A stretch of DNA of 64,000 nucleotides from Aquimarina atlantica (GCF_000626715.1 NZ_AQRA01000008.1:62001-126000); one strand, 5' to 3'; shown: positions 10,471-20,127, numbered from the stretch's first letter. Program-made: numbers and translations. The notes: generated by a model not told the origin, from the sequence alone.

Positions 10471-11763
10471 GTGCAACTAGTTAACATAATAACCCAGGCT
10501 ACCAACATGTTTTATAAAGAAGATCATTGGGTGGTAATGACCTTTTGGAACAGCTTGTATATTGCCTTTTTTTTACTACCACTAGGTATCAATCTCCCAA
10601 CTCCATTTTTTATAATTTCGATCGTTTTTGGGATTGGTATGATGTTTAGAACCGAAAAGAAATTTGTTCTGGATAAATCATTGCTGCTTTTTCCATTATA
10701 TTTTATTGTGATGTCTTTGGGATTGATTTATACTGATAATTTGATCAGTGGATTCGATTTGGTACAACGATCCCTTTCATTATTATTATTTCCCTTAATT
10801 TTTCTATTTGTTAAGGAAGATGCTGCTACAGTAAAAAAACTATTTGACTTTTTACTTATGGGGCTAATTGTTTCATTTTTTATTAATGTTTTTAAGGCAG
10901 GTAATAGCTTAACATGGCATATTATTGATGAAAGAGAAAGTATAGAAATTCTTGTATTTATAGAAGGGATTGTAAAAAATTGGCATTACTTTTTTGTAGG
11001 ATCTCTATTTTCCAGATCAGTTAATGCTAATTATATTTCTATATACATATTACTGGTATTAAGTTATTACCTTAAAAACAAGTTGAAATCTCGAATACAA
11101 CTTGCAGTAGTTATTCTTTTATTCCTGTATCTTTTTTTATTGGCTTCAATAGCGGCCTATCTTATTTTGTTTGTAATGTCGATATTATTGATTTTTGATA
11201 TTACTGATAAACAAAAGAAATATACGATGACCATTATTTTTTTGATGGGATTATTATTGTTTTTAAATAACCCAAGGGTATTTGATTTTTATTCCAGAAT
11301 AAAAGATTTTAGTAATGTAAGAGAATATTATGATACCACAGCATCAGAAAAATCAAGACTATTGGCATGGGATGCTAGTATCAAATTGATTAAAGATGCT
11401 CCTGTATTTGGCTATGGAGTTGGAGATGCAAACGATGTTTTAGTTGAGAAATATAAAGAATTAAATTACATTCTTAATTACAAGAGCAAGTATAATGCGC
11501 ACAATCAGTTTCTGCAGACCTATTTACAAACAGGCATTGTTGGGTTTGGGGTTTTGGTATGCATTTTTGTCATATTAGCAATGCGTATGAAAAGAAGTAG
11601 AAATGAATTTTCAGTCTTTTTGATCCTTTTTATATCATTAATGTTCGAATCTATGTTAGTTCGATTTAATGGTATTGTATTCTTCTCTATTGTCACCCCT
11701 TTACTTTTAAAAAAGAGAAGTATTTTAAGTAGTAGGATTATTCGCAATGATAGTAGTGAATAA
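10471..11763 (+). CDS. O-antigen ligase / Wzy-type polymerase membrane protein
   Basis: About 430 residues with around ten transmembrane stretches and one large periplasmic loop in the second half. The end of that loop carries HNQFLQTYLQTGIVG, the signature of the O-antigen ligase (Wzy_C) family. It polymerises or ligates lipid-linked repeat units at the periplasmic face. The start may be the GTG at 10471 or the ATG at 10507; the latter keeps all membrane segments. It is the last gene of the cluster visible here. Whether it is a polymerase or a ligase cannot be told from sequence. Confidence 0.85.
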   Translation: MQLVNIITQATNMFYKEDHWVVMTFWNSLYIAFFLLPLGINLPTPFFIISIVFGIGMMFRTEKKFVLDKSLLLFPLYFIVMSLGLIYTDNLISGFDLVQRSLSLLLFPLIFLFVKEDAATVKKLFDFLLMGLIVSFFINVFKAGNSLTWHIIDERESIEILVFIEGIVKNWHYFFVGSLFSRSVNANYISIYILLVLSYYLKNKLKSRIQLAVVILLFLYLFLLASIAAYLILFVMSILLIFDITDKQKKYTMTIIFLMGLLLFLNNPRVFDFYSRIKDFSNVREYYDTTASEKSRLLAWDASIKLIKDAPVFGYGVGDANDVLVEKYKELNYILNYKSKYNAHNQFLQTYLQTGIVGFGVLVCIFVILAMRMKRSRNEFSVFLILFISLMFESMLVRFNGIVFFSIVTPLLLKKRSILSSRIIRNDSSE

Positions 11764-11884
11764 AATTAAAATAGGATATTACAGTATCTGATTATTGGAT
11801 GCAGTATCGTTTTAATTTGAGAAGCACATAAAAAAATCATGAGTTTTTATCTAGAAAGAATTAGCTATACAACTACGAATAAAC

Positions 11885-11892
11885 TATTTTTG
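11885..11892 (+). promoter_or_regulatory. Bacteroidota -7 promoter element upstream of purD
   Basis: TATTTTTG matches the TAnnTTTG consensus of Bacteroidota primary-sigma promoters and ends 28 bases before the purD ATG. No good TTTG-type -33 element stands at the expected spacing, so only half of the promoter is supported. It would make purD independent of the polysaccharide operon. Confidence 0.45.
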
Positions 11893-11920
11893 GGACCATA
11901 AAAACAAGCCATAATACATC

Positions 11921-13192
11921 ATGAATATTTTAGTACTCGGATCAGGAGGTAGAGAACATACATTTGCTTATAAAATTGTACAAAGTCCGATTTGTGACAC
12001 CTTATTTGTTGCACCTGGTAATGCAGGAACAGCTAGTATAGCTACTAATGTAGCTATTGCAGTTACAGATTTTTCTGCAATCAAAGATTTAGTATTACAG
12101 GAAAACATTGAAATGGTTGTAGTTGGCCCAGAAGACCCATTGGTAAGAGGAATAAGTGATTATTTTGCTGAAGATAGCCAATTGAAAGATGTTGTAGTTA
12201 TTGGTCCATCAAAAGAAGGGGCGCAATTAGAAGGAAGTAAAGAATATGCCAAAGAGTTTTTAATTAGACATAATATACCTACAGCAGCTTATCAAAGTTT
12301 TACTGCTGCTACTGTTGATGATGGGAAGCAATTTTTAGAAACTTTACAAGCACCTTATGTTTTAAAAGCAGATGGTTTGGCAGCAGGAAAAGGAGTATTA
12401 ATTCTTCAGGACATAGATGAGGCAAAAGCTGAACTTGAAAACATGCTAACCAACAAAAAATTTGGTGCAGCAAGTGAGAAAGTTGTGATCGAAGAATTTC
12501 TTGATGGTATAGAACTTAGTGTTTTTGTACTTACAGATGGTAAAAATTACTTAACCTTACCAACCGCCAAAGACTACAAGCGTATTGGAGAAGGAGATAC
12601 AGGTTTAAACACAGGGGGTATGGGGGCTATCTCACCAGTTCCTTTTGTAGATGATGCACTTATGACCAAGATAGAAGAACGTATTATTAAACCTACTGTA
12701 CAAGGATTAGAAAAAGAAAATATAGATTATAAAGGTTTTATTTTTATTGGGCTTATTAAAGTAGGAGATGATCCAAAAGTAATTGAGTATAATGTACGTA
12801 TGGGTGATCCAGAAACCGAGGCAGTCCTACCGAGAGTAAAGACAGATTTAGTGCAATTATTTCAGCATGTTGGGAATCAGTCACTAGACAAGGTCAATCT
12901 CGAGTTGGATAAACGAAGTGCTGCAGCTGTAGTAACTGTTTCCGGAGGGTATCCAGAAGCTTATGAAAAAGGAAAAGAGATTACAGGAATAGATACGATT
13001 ACAGATTCTATTGTTTTTCATGCAGGTACATCTCTTGAAGGGAATAAAGTAGTTACTAGCGGGGGTAGAGTAATGGCGATAACTTCACTAAATGAGGATT
13101 TTAGAAAGGCCATTAAAGCATCCTACCAAAGTATAGAAAAACTTAATTTTGATAGGATGTACTATAGAAAAGATCTGGGATTCGATTTATAA
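11921..13192 (+). CDS. purD: Phosphoribosylamine-glycine ligase (GAR synthetase)
   Basis: 423 residues, full length. It begins with the PurD N-terminal motif LGSGGREH. The ATP-grasp domain carries PYVLKADGLAAGKGV, TGGMGAISP and an EYNVRMGDPETE metal/ATP site. It joins glycine to 5-phosphoribosylamine in the second step of purine synthesis. The gene stands alone between the polysaccharide cluster and a perfect palindromic terminator, with its own -7 element upstream. The small DUF6341/DUF6427 membrane-protein genes that follow are neighbours I recall from other flavobacteria. Confidence 0.97.
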   Translation: MNILVLGSGGREHTFAYKIVQSPICDTLFVAPGNAGTASIATNVAIAVTDFSAIKDLVLQENIEMVVVGPEDPLVRGISDYFAEDSQLKDVVVIGPSKEGAQLEGSKEYAKEFLIRHNIPTAAYQSFTAATVDDGKQFLETLQAPYVLKADGLAAGKGVLILQDIDEAKAELENMLTNKKFGAASEKVVIEEFLDGIELSVFVLTDGKNYLTLPTAKDYKRIGEGDTGLNTGGMGAISPVPFVDDALMTKIEERIIKPTVQGLEKENIDYKGFIFIGLIKVGDDPKVIEYNVRMGDPETEAVLPRVKTDLVQLFQHVGNQSLDKVNLELDKRSAAAVVTVSGGYPEAYEKGKEITGIDTITDSIVFHAGTSLEGNKVVTSGGRVMAITSLNEDFRKAIKASYQSIEKLNFDRMYYRKDLGFDL

Positions 13193-13210
13193 CAAGGATT
13201 TCCTTATAAG

Positions 13211-13262
13211 AATATTAAAAAAGGCGTTTAATTTATATAAATTAAACGCCTTTTTTAATATT
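13211..13262. terminator. Perfect 52-bp palindromic bidirectional terminator
   Basis: Each 26-base half is the exact reverse complement of the other. The GGCGTTTAATTT core is flanked by an A-run on the left and a T-run on the right, so either strand folds into a stem ending in U residues. It sits between convergent purD (ends 13192) and the small minus-strand gene (ends 13312), and fits a shared intrinsic terminator. Confidence 0.9.
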
Positions 13263-13311
13263 TAAATACCTGAGAAATCTTAAGAATTACTTCTTTCTTA
13301 ATCACACAGTT

Positions 13312-13542
13312 TTAGTTTAAAAATGAATGTGCAGTAGGATCTCTATTCTCCTCGTTATTATCATTAAATTTCTTTAATTCCTTCATCCAATATATAAAAG
13401 CAGCAAAACCAATAAACATAAATGCCCAGTTAAGGATATTGGCACCTGTCCAGCTTTCTAATTCTAATGCTCTAAACCAATCAAAAGGGATAAATAAAAT
13501 ATCTACAAAAAGGGATTCTATTGCTTCAAAAAAATCTTTCAT
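13312..13542 (-). CDS. Small membrane protein, DUF6341-like
   Basis: 76 residues. An amphipathic N-terminus (MKDFFEAIESLFVDILFIPFDWFR) is followed by one clear transmembrane helix around residues 35-52 (NWAFMFIGFAAFIYWMKEL) and a hydrophilic tail rich in Asn, Glu and Asp. It resembles the short flavobacterial proteins grouped as DUF6341, which sit beside purD and DUF6427 genes; some databases label these uracil phosphoribosyltransferase, which the sequence does not support. It is transcribed divergently from the DUF6427-like gene. Function unknown. Confidence 0.78.
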   Translation of the reverse strand: MKDFFEAIESLFVDILFIPFDWFRALELESWTGANILNWAFMFIGFAAFIYWMKELKKFNDNNEENRDPTAHSFLN

Positions 13543-13648
13543 AACTTGTTCTATATTTTCTTTGTAAAAAGTCTAAAGAGGTAAACTAAAAACTTTTTAT
13601 AAATTAGTTCAATAATATTTAAAGACAATACCATACTATTGTCTGGTG

Positions 13649-13656
13649 CAAAAATA
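13649..13656 (-). promoter_or_regulatory. Possible -7 element for the DUF6341-like gene
   Basis: On the minus strand this reads TATTTTTG, matching TAnnTTTG. It would give a leader of about 100 bases for the small membrane-protein gene. The same gap holds a 7-bp inverted repeat (GACAATA/TATTGTC, 13624-13643 region). No -33 element is clear. Confidence 0.3.
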
Positions 13657-13668
13657 TAAAAAATAGTA

Positions 13669-14589
13669 GTGTTATCAAGCTTTTTTAGTAAATCAAAACC
13701 CATTAATTACATTGCTGTAGCACTGTATATGAGTATACTATTTGGCATTGCCCATTATAGAAAGGGTTTTGAGGTAGAAAGTAGTCATATCTTACTAACA
13801 GCAGCTAGTATTTTTTTGTATATTTTACCAATGTTAGCTCTTAATTTTGTGGCGCAAAAAAACAATCTTACTAATAAAGGTACGTTTACAATACTTTTAT
13901 ATGCTTTTCTTACCGCAATATTACCAAATTCTCTAACCAGTTTTCCTATTTTATTAGCAAATGTGTTTGTATTACTAGCGCTACAAAATATTCTACATCT
14001 GCGAAATGAAAAAAATGTTAAGGCCAAAATCTTTAATGCATCAATCTTTATTGGCTTAGCTTCGTTAGCTTATTTTTGGAGTATTGGGTTTATCATTTTG
14101 GTTTTTTTAGGAATACTGTTTTTCGATTCCAAAAACTATAGAAACTGGATTATTCCTTTTATCGGGATTAGTATGGTCTATGTATTTGCAAATTGCTTTA
14201 CATTGCTGTTTTATGATTCGTTTTTTGCAATTGCAACCTATGTTGATCCGATATCATTTTCATTTCAGGCTTATTTTATAAAAGAACATCTTTTCTCTGT
14301 AGGAATAATAGTTATTTGTACTGTATTCTTTTTCTCGATATATCTTATCAAGTTTGGTAGAAAGACAGCGAATATAAAACCGATCTTAAGGGTTGTTATC
14401 ATCTATCTAATTGTAGCGATTGTAGTAGCAGCCATTGCACCAAAAAAAGATACTTCTGAGTTATTTTTTATAGCAACACCTCTTTCACTTATTGGTACTA
14501 CATATCTAGAAATGAATTATCATCAATTTGCTAAAGAAATTAATATTTGGGTATTCATTTTGATTCCGTTTACAGTATTATTGTTCTAA
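13669..14589 (+). CDS. Polytopic membrane protein, DUF6427-like
   Basis: 306 residues made almost entirely of hydrophobic helices, about eight to nine transmembrane segments, with short charged loops (RKGFEVESSH, HLRNEKNVKAK). A GTG start is used. It resembles the Bacteroidota DUF6427 family by size, hydrophobicity and position beside purD and the DUF6341-like gene. No catalytic motif is visible. It could assist envelope assembly, since the DUF4254 and GT9 genes follow, but that is only a context inference. Confidence 0.75.
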   Translation: MLSSFFSKSKPINYIAVALYMSILFGIAHYRKGFEVESSHILLTAASIFLYILPMLALNFVAQKNNLTNKGTFTILLYAFLTAILPNSLTSFPILLANVFVLLALQNILHLRNEKNVKAKIFNASIFIGLASLAYFWSIGFIILVFLGILFFDSKNYRNWIIPFIGISMVYVFANCFTLLFYDSFFAIATYVDPISFSFQAYFIKEHLFSVGIIVICTVFFFSIYLIKFGRKTANIKPILRVVIIYLIVAIVVAAIAPKKDTSELFFIATPLSLIGTTYLEMNYHQFAKEINIWVFILIPFTVLLF

Positions 14590-14921
14590 ATAATGTATAA
14601 TAAGACCCGATAGCGCATTATATCCCTCATTAAAAACAAACATATTAAGCCTAAACTCAACCATGTAATTTTTGTTGAAGTAGATTGAATTGCCATATAC
14701 TAAATACTATTACAAAATATAATACCTTTGTACCTGCCAAAAAATAAGGTTTCGTATATATGATTGTTCTGTTTATTGTGAATTAATACAGTTAAAACCG
14801 ATTTTTAAAGAATTGGCTATAGCAACGAATTGTGAGTAATTTGATGCTCATAAACACAATATAGAAAACATATGAAGGTACTTAATAGAATACTTACAAT
14901 TATAGAAAAATAATAGCGCAG
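14590..14921 (+). promoter_or_regulatory. 332-bp gap with a -7 element at 14723-14730
   Basis: This gap precedes the DUF4254-GT9 pair. TACCTTTG at 14723-14730 is a good TAnnTTTG -7 match, which would give a leader of nearly 190 bases. Within that leader, an ATG at 14872 opens a 13-codon frame (MKVLNRILTIIEK) that stops eight bases before the DUF4254 start; it may be a leader peptide or chance. I see no hairpin terminator, repeat or RNA gene here. Confidence 0.45.
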
Positions 14922-15530
14922 ATGTTTACCGATAAAGCAAATTCCATTTTTAAAGAAGTTATAGAAAAATACCATGTGATCGATAGTGTTGATCAAGAAT
15001 TTTCGAATCCATATGATAGTAAATCACAAGCAATAGAGCATTTGCTATATCGAAAATGTTGGATTGATACTGTACAATGGCACTATGAAGATATCATACG
15101 AGATCCCGAAATTGATCCTATAGCAGCCTTAAAGCTAAAACGACAGATCGATGCCTCTAATCAGGATAGAACCGATATGGTAGAATATATTGATAGTTAT
15201 TTTTTAGAATTGTACAAAGAGATAGTGCCCAAAGCAAATGCTACCATTAATACAGAAAGTCCTGCATGGGGAGTAGATAGACTGTCTATTTTGGCATTAA
15301 AAGTATATCATATGCATGTAGAAACGATTCGTGAAGAAGCTACAGATGCTCATAAAACTGCATGCCAAAACAAACTGAATGTATTACTAGAGCAACAAGT
15401 AGACTTGTCTACGGCTATTGATACCTTGTTGAACGATATCGAAAACGGGGATAAATACATGAAAGTATATAAGCAAATGAAAATGTACAATGATGATGAA
15501 TTAAACCCGGTATTACGTGGCGGGAAGTAG
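14922..15530 (+). CDS. DUF4254 domain protein
   Basis: 202 residues, soluble, predicted mostly helical. The charged N-terminal half (AIEHLLYRKCWIDTVQWHYED, then RQIDASNQDRTDMVE) matches the DUF4254 family, commonly encoded just before a GT9 heptosyltransferase-like protein in Bacteroidota. The function is unknown; the conserved pairing suggests a role in lipopolysaccharide or cell-surface glycan synthesis. It overlaps the next gene by 14 bases, indicating coupled translation. Confidence 0.85.
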   Translation: MFTDKANSIFKEVIEKYHVIDSVDQEFSNPYDSKSQAIEHLLYRKCWIDTVQWHYEDIIRDPEIDPIAALKLKRQIDASNQDRTDMVEYIDSYFLELYKEIVPKANATINTESPAWGVDRLSILALKVYHMHVETIREEATDAHKTACQNKLNVLLEQQVDLSTAIDTLLNDIENGDKYMKVYKQMKMYNDDELNPVLRGGK

Positions 15531-16575
15531 TCTAAAGAAATCTAAAGAATCTGAAACGAACGTTCTGGTGATTCGCCTCTCGGCTATGGGCGATGTAGCA
15601 ATGACGGTTCCCGTTTTAAGAGTTTTTAGAGCTACCTATCCCGATATAAAACTAACAGTGCTTACCCGAAAATTCTTTGAACCTATATTTTCTGATATTG
15701 AAAATCTACAGGTATATCATGCAGATGTAAATAATAAACATAAAGGCTTTATGGGGCTTACACGATTATCTAATGAATTGTGTAAACAAAATATAGATGC
15801 TGTTGCCGATATGCATAACGTATTACGCTCTAATGTGCTTAAAACCCTATTCTCATTACGAGGGATAAAAACAGTTCAGGTAGATAAAGGCCGCCCAGAG
15901 AAAAAAGCATTAACTCGATCAAAAAATAAGGTGTTCAAACAATTAAAAACAACACATCAACGATATGCCGATGTTTTTTCTGCTTTAGGGTATCCTATTG
16001 ATCTCACAACTCATAAATTTCCTAAAAAACAATCGTTAACACCCGAAATTCTTTCTATAACCCAAAATTCAACAAAAAAATGGCTAGGCATTGCACCATT
16101 TGCACAATATAAAAGTAAGACCTACCCGTTAGCATTAATGGTTGAGGTAATTGAAACCTTAGATAAGGAAGATGAATATGAAATTTTCCTTTTCGGAGGA
16201 GGTAAACGAGAAATGGACATCCTAAACAATATAGAAAGTAAGTATAAAAACGTAACAAGCATTGTTGGTAAACTATCTTTCGAAGATGAGCTAAAACTTA
16301 TAGGCAATTTAGACGCTATGGTATCAATGGATAGTGGCAATGCACATTTAGCAGCAATGTACGGAGTGCCAACAATTACCCTATGGGGAGTAACGCATCC
16401 GTTTACCGGTTTTATGCCCTTTGAACAACCTATGGAACGTGCCATCTTACCAAATTTGGCAAAATACGACCAAATTCCAACTTCGATTTATGGTAATAAA
16501 GTACCTCCTGGTTATGAAAAAGTAATGCACACCATAAAACCAGAAACCGTGGTAGAAAAGGTTAACAAATTGTGA
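15517..16575 (+). CDS. GT9-family glycosyltransferase (heptosyltransferase-like)
   Basis: 352 residues. It begins VLVIRLSAMGDVAMTVPVLR, the N-terminal signature of GT9 ADP-heptose transferases, and carries MDSGNAHLAAMYGVPTITLWG, the nucleotide-sugar binding loop in the C-terminal Rossmann domain. It probably adds a heptose or similar sugar to the lipid A core in the cytoplasm. The start is a GTG inside the end of the DUF4254 gene. In Bacteroidota this family is often not a true heptosyltransferase, so the donor remains open. Confidence 0.88.
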   Translation: MAGSSLKKSKESETNVLVIRLSAMGDVAMTVPVLRVFRATYPDIKLTVLTRKFFEPIFSDIENLQVYHADVNNKHKGFMGLTRLSNELCKQNIDAVADMHNVLRSNVLKTLFSLRGIKTVQVDKGRPEKKALTRSKNKVFKQLKTTHQRYADVFSALGYPIDLTTHKFPKKQSLTPEILSITQNSTKKWLGIAPFAQYKSKTYPLALMVEVIETLDKEDEYEIFLFGGGKREMDILNNIESKYKNVTSIVGKLSFEDELKLIGNLDAMVSMDSGNAHLAAMYGVPTITLWGVTHPFTGFMPFEQPMERAILPNLAKYDQIPTSIYGNKVPPGYEKVMHTIKPETVVEKVNKL

Positions 16576-16640
16576 TAAAATTGCCGTTACAGGTATTTTG
16601 AATAATACATAATTACATTCTGATAAAGATGCCTCTATAT

Positions 16641-17693
16641 CTATACATCATCAAAATCAACAGTAATCGAAGCAGAGGTTGGATGTGCCTGGCAAGCTAA
16701 GACCAATCCTTCTTCTATTTCTCCATCGGTAAGAATGCTGTTTTTTTCCATTACAGCACTACCTTCAGTGATTTTACATATACAAGAACTACATACTCCT
16801 CCCTGGCAGGAATAGGGAGCATCAATATCCTGATCTAGTGCTGCATCAAGAATCGTTTTTTTCTGATCCATAACAAAACTAAACTCTTCATCATCTACCA
16901 ATACTTTAATATTGGATTTTCCTTCAAGGTTAGTATCTATTTCTGTTGCAGAAGCACTACTAGTAAATAGTTCAAAATGGATATTTTCTTTAGTAATATC
17001 ATTCTCTTGTAAAACGGAAGTTACTGTATTGATCATTTCTTCGGGACCACATAGATAAAATGAAGTAAAAGAAATGTCTTTAAATTTATTTTTTAATACA
17101 TAATTTACAGTTGACTTTTCTATTCTTCCGAAGTGTGCATTATCCTCCTGACTTCTACTATATATAAATTCTATAAATAGACGGTCAGAATATTTCGCTT
17201 GTAATTCTAATAATTCTTTATGAAAAATAGTCTCTTCTGGTGTTTTATTTCCATATACCAAAACAAAACGACTATTAGGTTCTTCTTCAAGAACAGATTT
17301 AATCATACTCATTATGGGAGTAATACCACTACCTGCTGCAAAAGCAGCATAAGAATTACTTGCTTGAGCATTAGTAGTAATTGAGAAATTACCTTCGGGA
17401 GTATGAACTTCGAGTACATCACCCTCTTTTAATTTGTTATTTGCAATAACCGAAAATGTACCTCCGGGTATTTCTTTAACAGTCACTTTAAGCATATTGC
17501 TTTTTGGTGAACTACAAATAGAATAAGCTCTACGCAATTCTTTTCCTTCTACTTCGGTTTTAATAGTAATATATTGACCTGGAATAAAAGAATAAGCACT
17601 CTGTAATGTTGTTGGTACTTCAAATGTTATAGAAACTGCCAAGGGAGTTTCTCGAGTAATATGTTGTATGGGTAATTTATGAAAATCTGACAT
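16641..17693 (-). CDS. Ferredoxin-NAD(P)H reductase hybrid (PaaE/PaaK-like)
   Basis: 350 residues in three parts. An FAD-binding barrel has RAYSICSSP at 55-63. An NAD(P)-binding domain has GSGITPIMSM at 121-130 and a CGPEEM motif near 215-220. A C-terminal plant-type [2Fe-2S] ferredoxin domain has Cys296, Cys301, Cys304 and Cys334 in the C-x4-C-x2-C...C pattern. It passes electrons from NAD(P)H through FAD to the iron-sulphur centre and on to a partner oxygenase or desaturase. The order matches the phenylacetyl-CoA epoxidase reductase, but no paaABCD genes are nearby, so the partner is unknown. It stands alone, with a -7 element upstream. Confidence 0.9.
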   Translation of the reverse strand: MSDFHKLPIQHITRETPLAVSITFEVPTTLQSAYSFIPGQYITIKTEVEGKELRRAYSICSSPKSNMLKVTVKEIPGGTFSVIANNKLKEGDVLEVHTPEGNFSITTNAQASNSYAAFAAGSGITPIMSMIKSVLEEEPNSRFVLVYGNKTPEETIFHKELLELQAKYSDRLFIEFIYSRSQEDNAHFGRIEKSTVNYVLKNKFKDISFTSFYLCGPEEMINTVTSVLQENDITKENIHFELFTSSASATEIDTNLEGKSNIKVLVDDEEFSFVMDQKKTILDAALDQDIDAPYSCQGGVCSSCICKITEGSAVMEKNSILTDGEIEEGLVLACQAHPTSASITVDFDDV

Positions 17694-17801
17694 TGTATTG
17701 TACTAAAAAACTAATTTGAAAACTTCAGTATAAAGAGAATTCAAAGTAGACAGTTGTAAGAGTCCGATGGTATATCGGAATCTCATTTTTAAAATTTGTG
17801 A

Positions 17802-17809
17802 CAAAAATA
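17802..17809 (-). promoter_or_regulatory. Bacteroidota -7 promoter element for the reductase gene
   Basis: The minus strand reads TATTTTTG (TAnnTTTG) about 110 bases upstream of the ferredoxin-reductase start. The gap to the divergent DUF5687 gene holds no other feature I can support beyond this element. Confidence 0.4.
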
Positions 17810-17920
17810 GTAAATGCAATCAGAGAAGATAGCCTTTACTAAAAAATTTAAGCAGTTCTTAATTGTTTTTTGTAACAAAATCTCGTTTTTGATTACTAAA
17901 TAGTTAAATACATCTTAACT

Positions 17921-19393
17921 ATGTTTACCCACTTCATCAATTTACAATGGAAATCTTTTTGGCGATCTGCTTCTTTAACCTCTGGATTATTTATGAAGTT
18001 CTTTATGGGGTTTTGGGCACTTTGGTTTATTGTGATGATGGCTTCGGGAGGAATTGGCGCCTTTTATTTAATTAAAGAAGAGTTAAATCTCGATCCTCTA
18101 GAGACCATAAACAAGCTTTTAATATATTGGCTAGTGGTCGACTTATTGTTTCGGTATGCATTACAAAAAATGCCGGTTATTAATATTAAACCATTACTCA
18201 TTCTTCCTTTCAAAAAAAGAAAAATTGTTTCATTTGCTTTTGGGAAAACGGTATTTTCATTTTTTAATATCATCCATATTTTCTTTTTTATTCCATTCTC
18301 TATTGTGTTGATTGGTAATGAATACCCAGTACTTGATGTGTTGTTATGGAATATTGGATTAGCTGCATTAATCTACAGTAACAATTTCCTAAACATTATT
18401 TTAAACAAAAAAGACAACCTCATATTTATCATAGGAGGTATTTTGGCGATTTTAGGAGGATTACATTATTTCGAATATTTTGATATAACTATATATACAG
18501 CTCCATTTTTTAAGGGGTTATACGAGGTTCCTTTTTTAGTATTGATTCCTATAGCGATACTGTTGTTTTTAATAATTATATCGTTTCGATCCTTTGTAGC
18601 CGATCTATATCTGGATGCTGGATTAGCAGCTAAAACCAAAAATGTAAAAACAGAAAACCTCGAGTGGTTAGATAGATTTGGTAAGACAGCAACCTTTCTT
18701 AAAAATGATATAAAACTCATAAAAAGAAATAAGCGAGCGAGATCTACTGTTTTGGTAAGTATTCTATTCTTATTTTATGGATTGTTGTTCTTCACAGGAA
18801 ATGTAGAGGCTTATGATGGACCCGTTTGGAGGATTTTTGCTGCTATTTTTGTTACCGGTGGATTTCTATTAAGTTTTGGACAGTTTGTGCCAAGTTGGGA
18901 TAGTTCCTATTATCCGTTGATGATGAGTCAAAATATTCGATATAAAGAATATTTATCTTCTAAATGGTGGTTGATGGTAATTGCAACATTAATCTCTACA
19001 GTATTAGCATCTGGGTATTTGTATTATGGATGGGAAGTATATCTTGCTATAATCGTTGGAGCAATCTACAATATAGGAGTGAATTCTCATGTAGTATTAT
19101 GGGCAGGAGCATATGTAAAAACACCTATTGATTTAACTAGTAACAAAAATGCATTCGGAGATAAACAGGCTTTTAACGCCAAGACTTTACTATTGTCATT
19201 ACCTAAAATGGTTTTGCCTATGATATTGTATGCTATAGGTCATTATGCATACAGTCCTTATGCAGGATATGCTCTGGTAACAGTTGCAGGTATTGCAGGG
19301 TTTGCATTTAAAGATGCAGTTTTTAATAAAATCGAAAGTATTTATAGAACAGAAAAGTATAAAACGATCTGGGCATACAAACAAAAAAAATAA
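17921..19393 (+). CDS. ABC-2-type permease, DUF5687 family
   Basis: 490 residues with about twelve hydrophobic segments. The N-terminus (FINLQWKSFWRSASL) is characteristic of the Bacteroidota DUF5687 family, and a mid-protein cytoplasmic stretch (KNDIKLIKRNKRARST) separates two groups of membrane helices. It is paired with an ABC ATPase whose gene starts five bases downstream, so it is the membrane part of an exporter. The substrate is unknown. Confidence 0.85.
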   Translation: MFTHFINLQWKSFWRSASLTSGLFMKFFMGFWALWFIVMMASGGIGAFYLIKEELNLDPLETINKLLIYWLVVDLLFRYALQKMPVINIKPLLILPFKKRKIVSFAFGKTVFSFFNIIHIFFFIPFSIVLIGNEYPVLDVLLWNIGLAALIYSNNFLNIILNKKDNLIFIIGGILAILGGLHYFEYFDITIYTAPFFKGLYEVPFLVLIPIAILLFLIIISFRSFVADLYLDAGLAAKTKNVKTENLEWLDRFGKTATFLKNDIKLIKRNKRARSTVLVSILFLFYGLLFFTGNVEAYDGPVWRIFAAIFVTGGFLLSFGQFVPSWDSSYYPLMMSQNIRYKEYLSSKWWLMVIATLISTVLASGYLYYGWEVYLAIIVGAIYNIGVNSHVVLWAGAYVKTPIDLTSNKNAFGDKQAFNAKTLLLSLPKMVLPMILYAIGHYAYSPYAGYALVTVAGIAGFAFKDAVFNKIESIYRTEKYKTIWAYKQKK

Positions 19394-19398
19394 GAAAC

Positions 19399-20100
19399 AT
19401 GATATCAGTACATAACCTTACTAAAACCTATACCGGAAATACCGTTCTTAATATTGAATCTCTAGAAATAGAAAAAGGAAAGAGTTTTGGTTTGGTGGGT
19501 AATAACGGGGCAGGAAAAACAACTTTATTTAGTGCCATATTAGATCTTATTCAACCCACAACAGGATATATTGAAAATAAAGGGATTAAAGTTAATGAAA
19601 GTGAAGAGTGGAAATCGGCTACTTCGGCATTTATCGACGAGACATTCTTGATAGGATATCTTACAGCCGAAGAGTATTTTTATTTTATAGGAGAACTTCG
19701 TGGGCAAAATAAAGCCGATGTAGATGCATTATTATCTGGTTTTGAAGACTTTTTTCATGGTGAAATTTTAGGACAAAAAAAATACTTAAGAGACCTCTCT
19801 AAAGGGAATCAGAAAAAAGCTGGTATTGTCGCGGCGCTTATTGGTAATCCTGAAGTAATTGTCCTGGATGAACCCTTTGCTAATTTGGATCCAACGACAC
19901 AAATTCGTTTGAAAAAAATAATTAAAGAACTATCTACAGACCCAAATATCACAGTTTTAGTGTCTAGTCATGACCTAATGCATGTTACCGAAGTATGCGA
20001 GCGTATTGTAGTATTGGATAAAGGGGAAGTAGTAAAGGATCTTTCAACATCAGAAGAGACTCTAAAAGAACTCGAAGCACATTTTGGTGAAGAAGAATAA
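19399..20100 (+). CDS. ABC transporter ATP-binding protein
   Basis: 233 residues with every motif of an active ABC ATPase: Walker A GNNGAGKTT (34-42), signature LSKGNQKK (133-140), Walker B VIVLDEP (153-159) and the switch histidine in SSHDL. The signature has K in place of the usual SGGQ glycine, common in ABC-2-type exporters. It powers the DUF5687 permease encoded just upstream. The gene ends at a perfect 40-bp palindrome. Confidence 0.95.
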   Translation: MISVHNLTKTYTGNTVLNIESLEIEKGKSFGLVGNNGAGKTTLFSAILDLIQPTTGYIENKGIKVNESEEWKSATSAFIDETFLIGYLTAEEYFYFIGELRGQNKADVDALLSGFEDFFHGEILGQKKYLRDLSKGNQKKAGIVAALIGNPEVIVLDEPFANLDPTTQIRLKKIIKELSTDPNITVLVSSHDLMHVTEVCERIVVLDKGEVVKDLSTSEETLKELEAHFGEEE

Positions 20101-20127
20101 GAAAACATAGATGTTTTTTATAAATGA

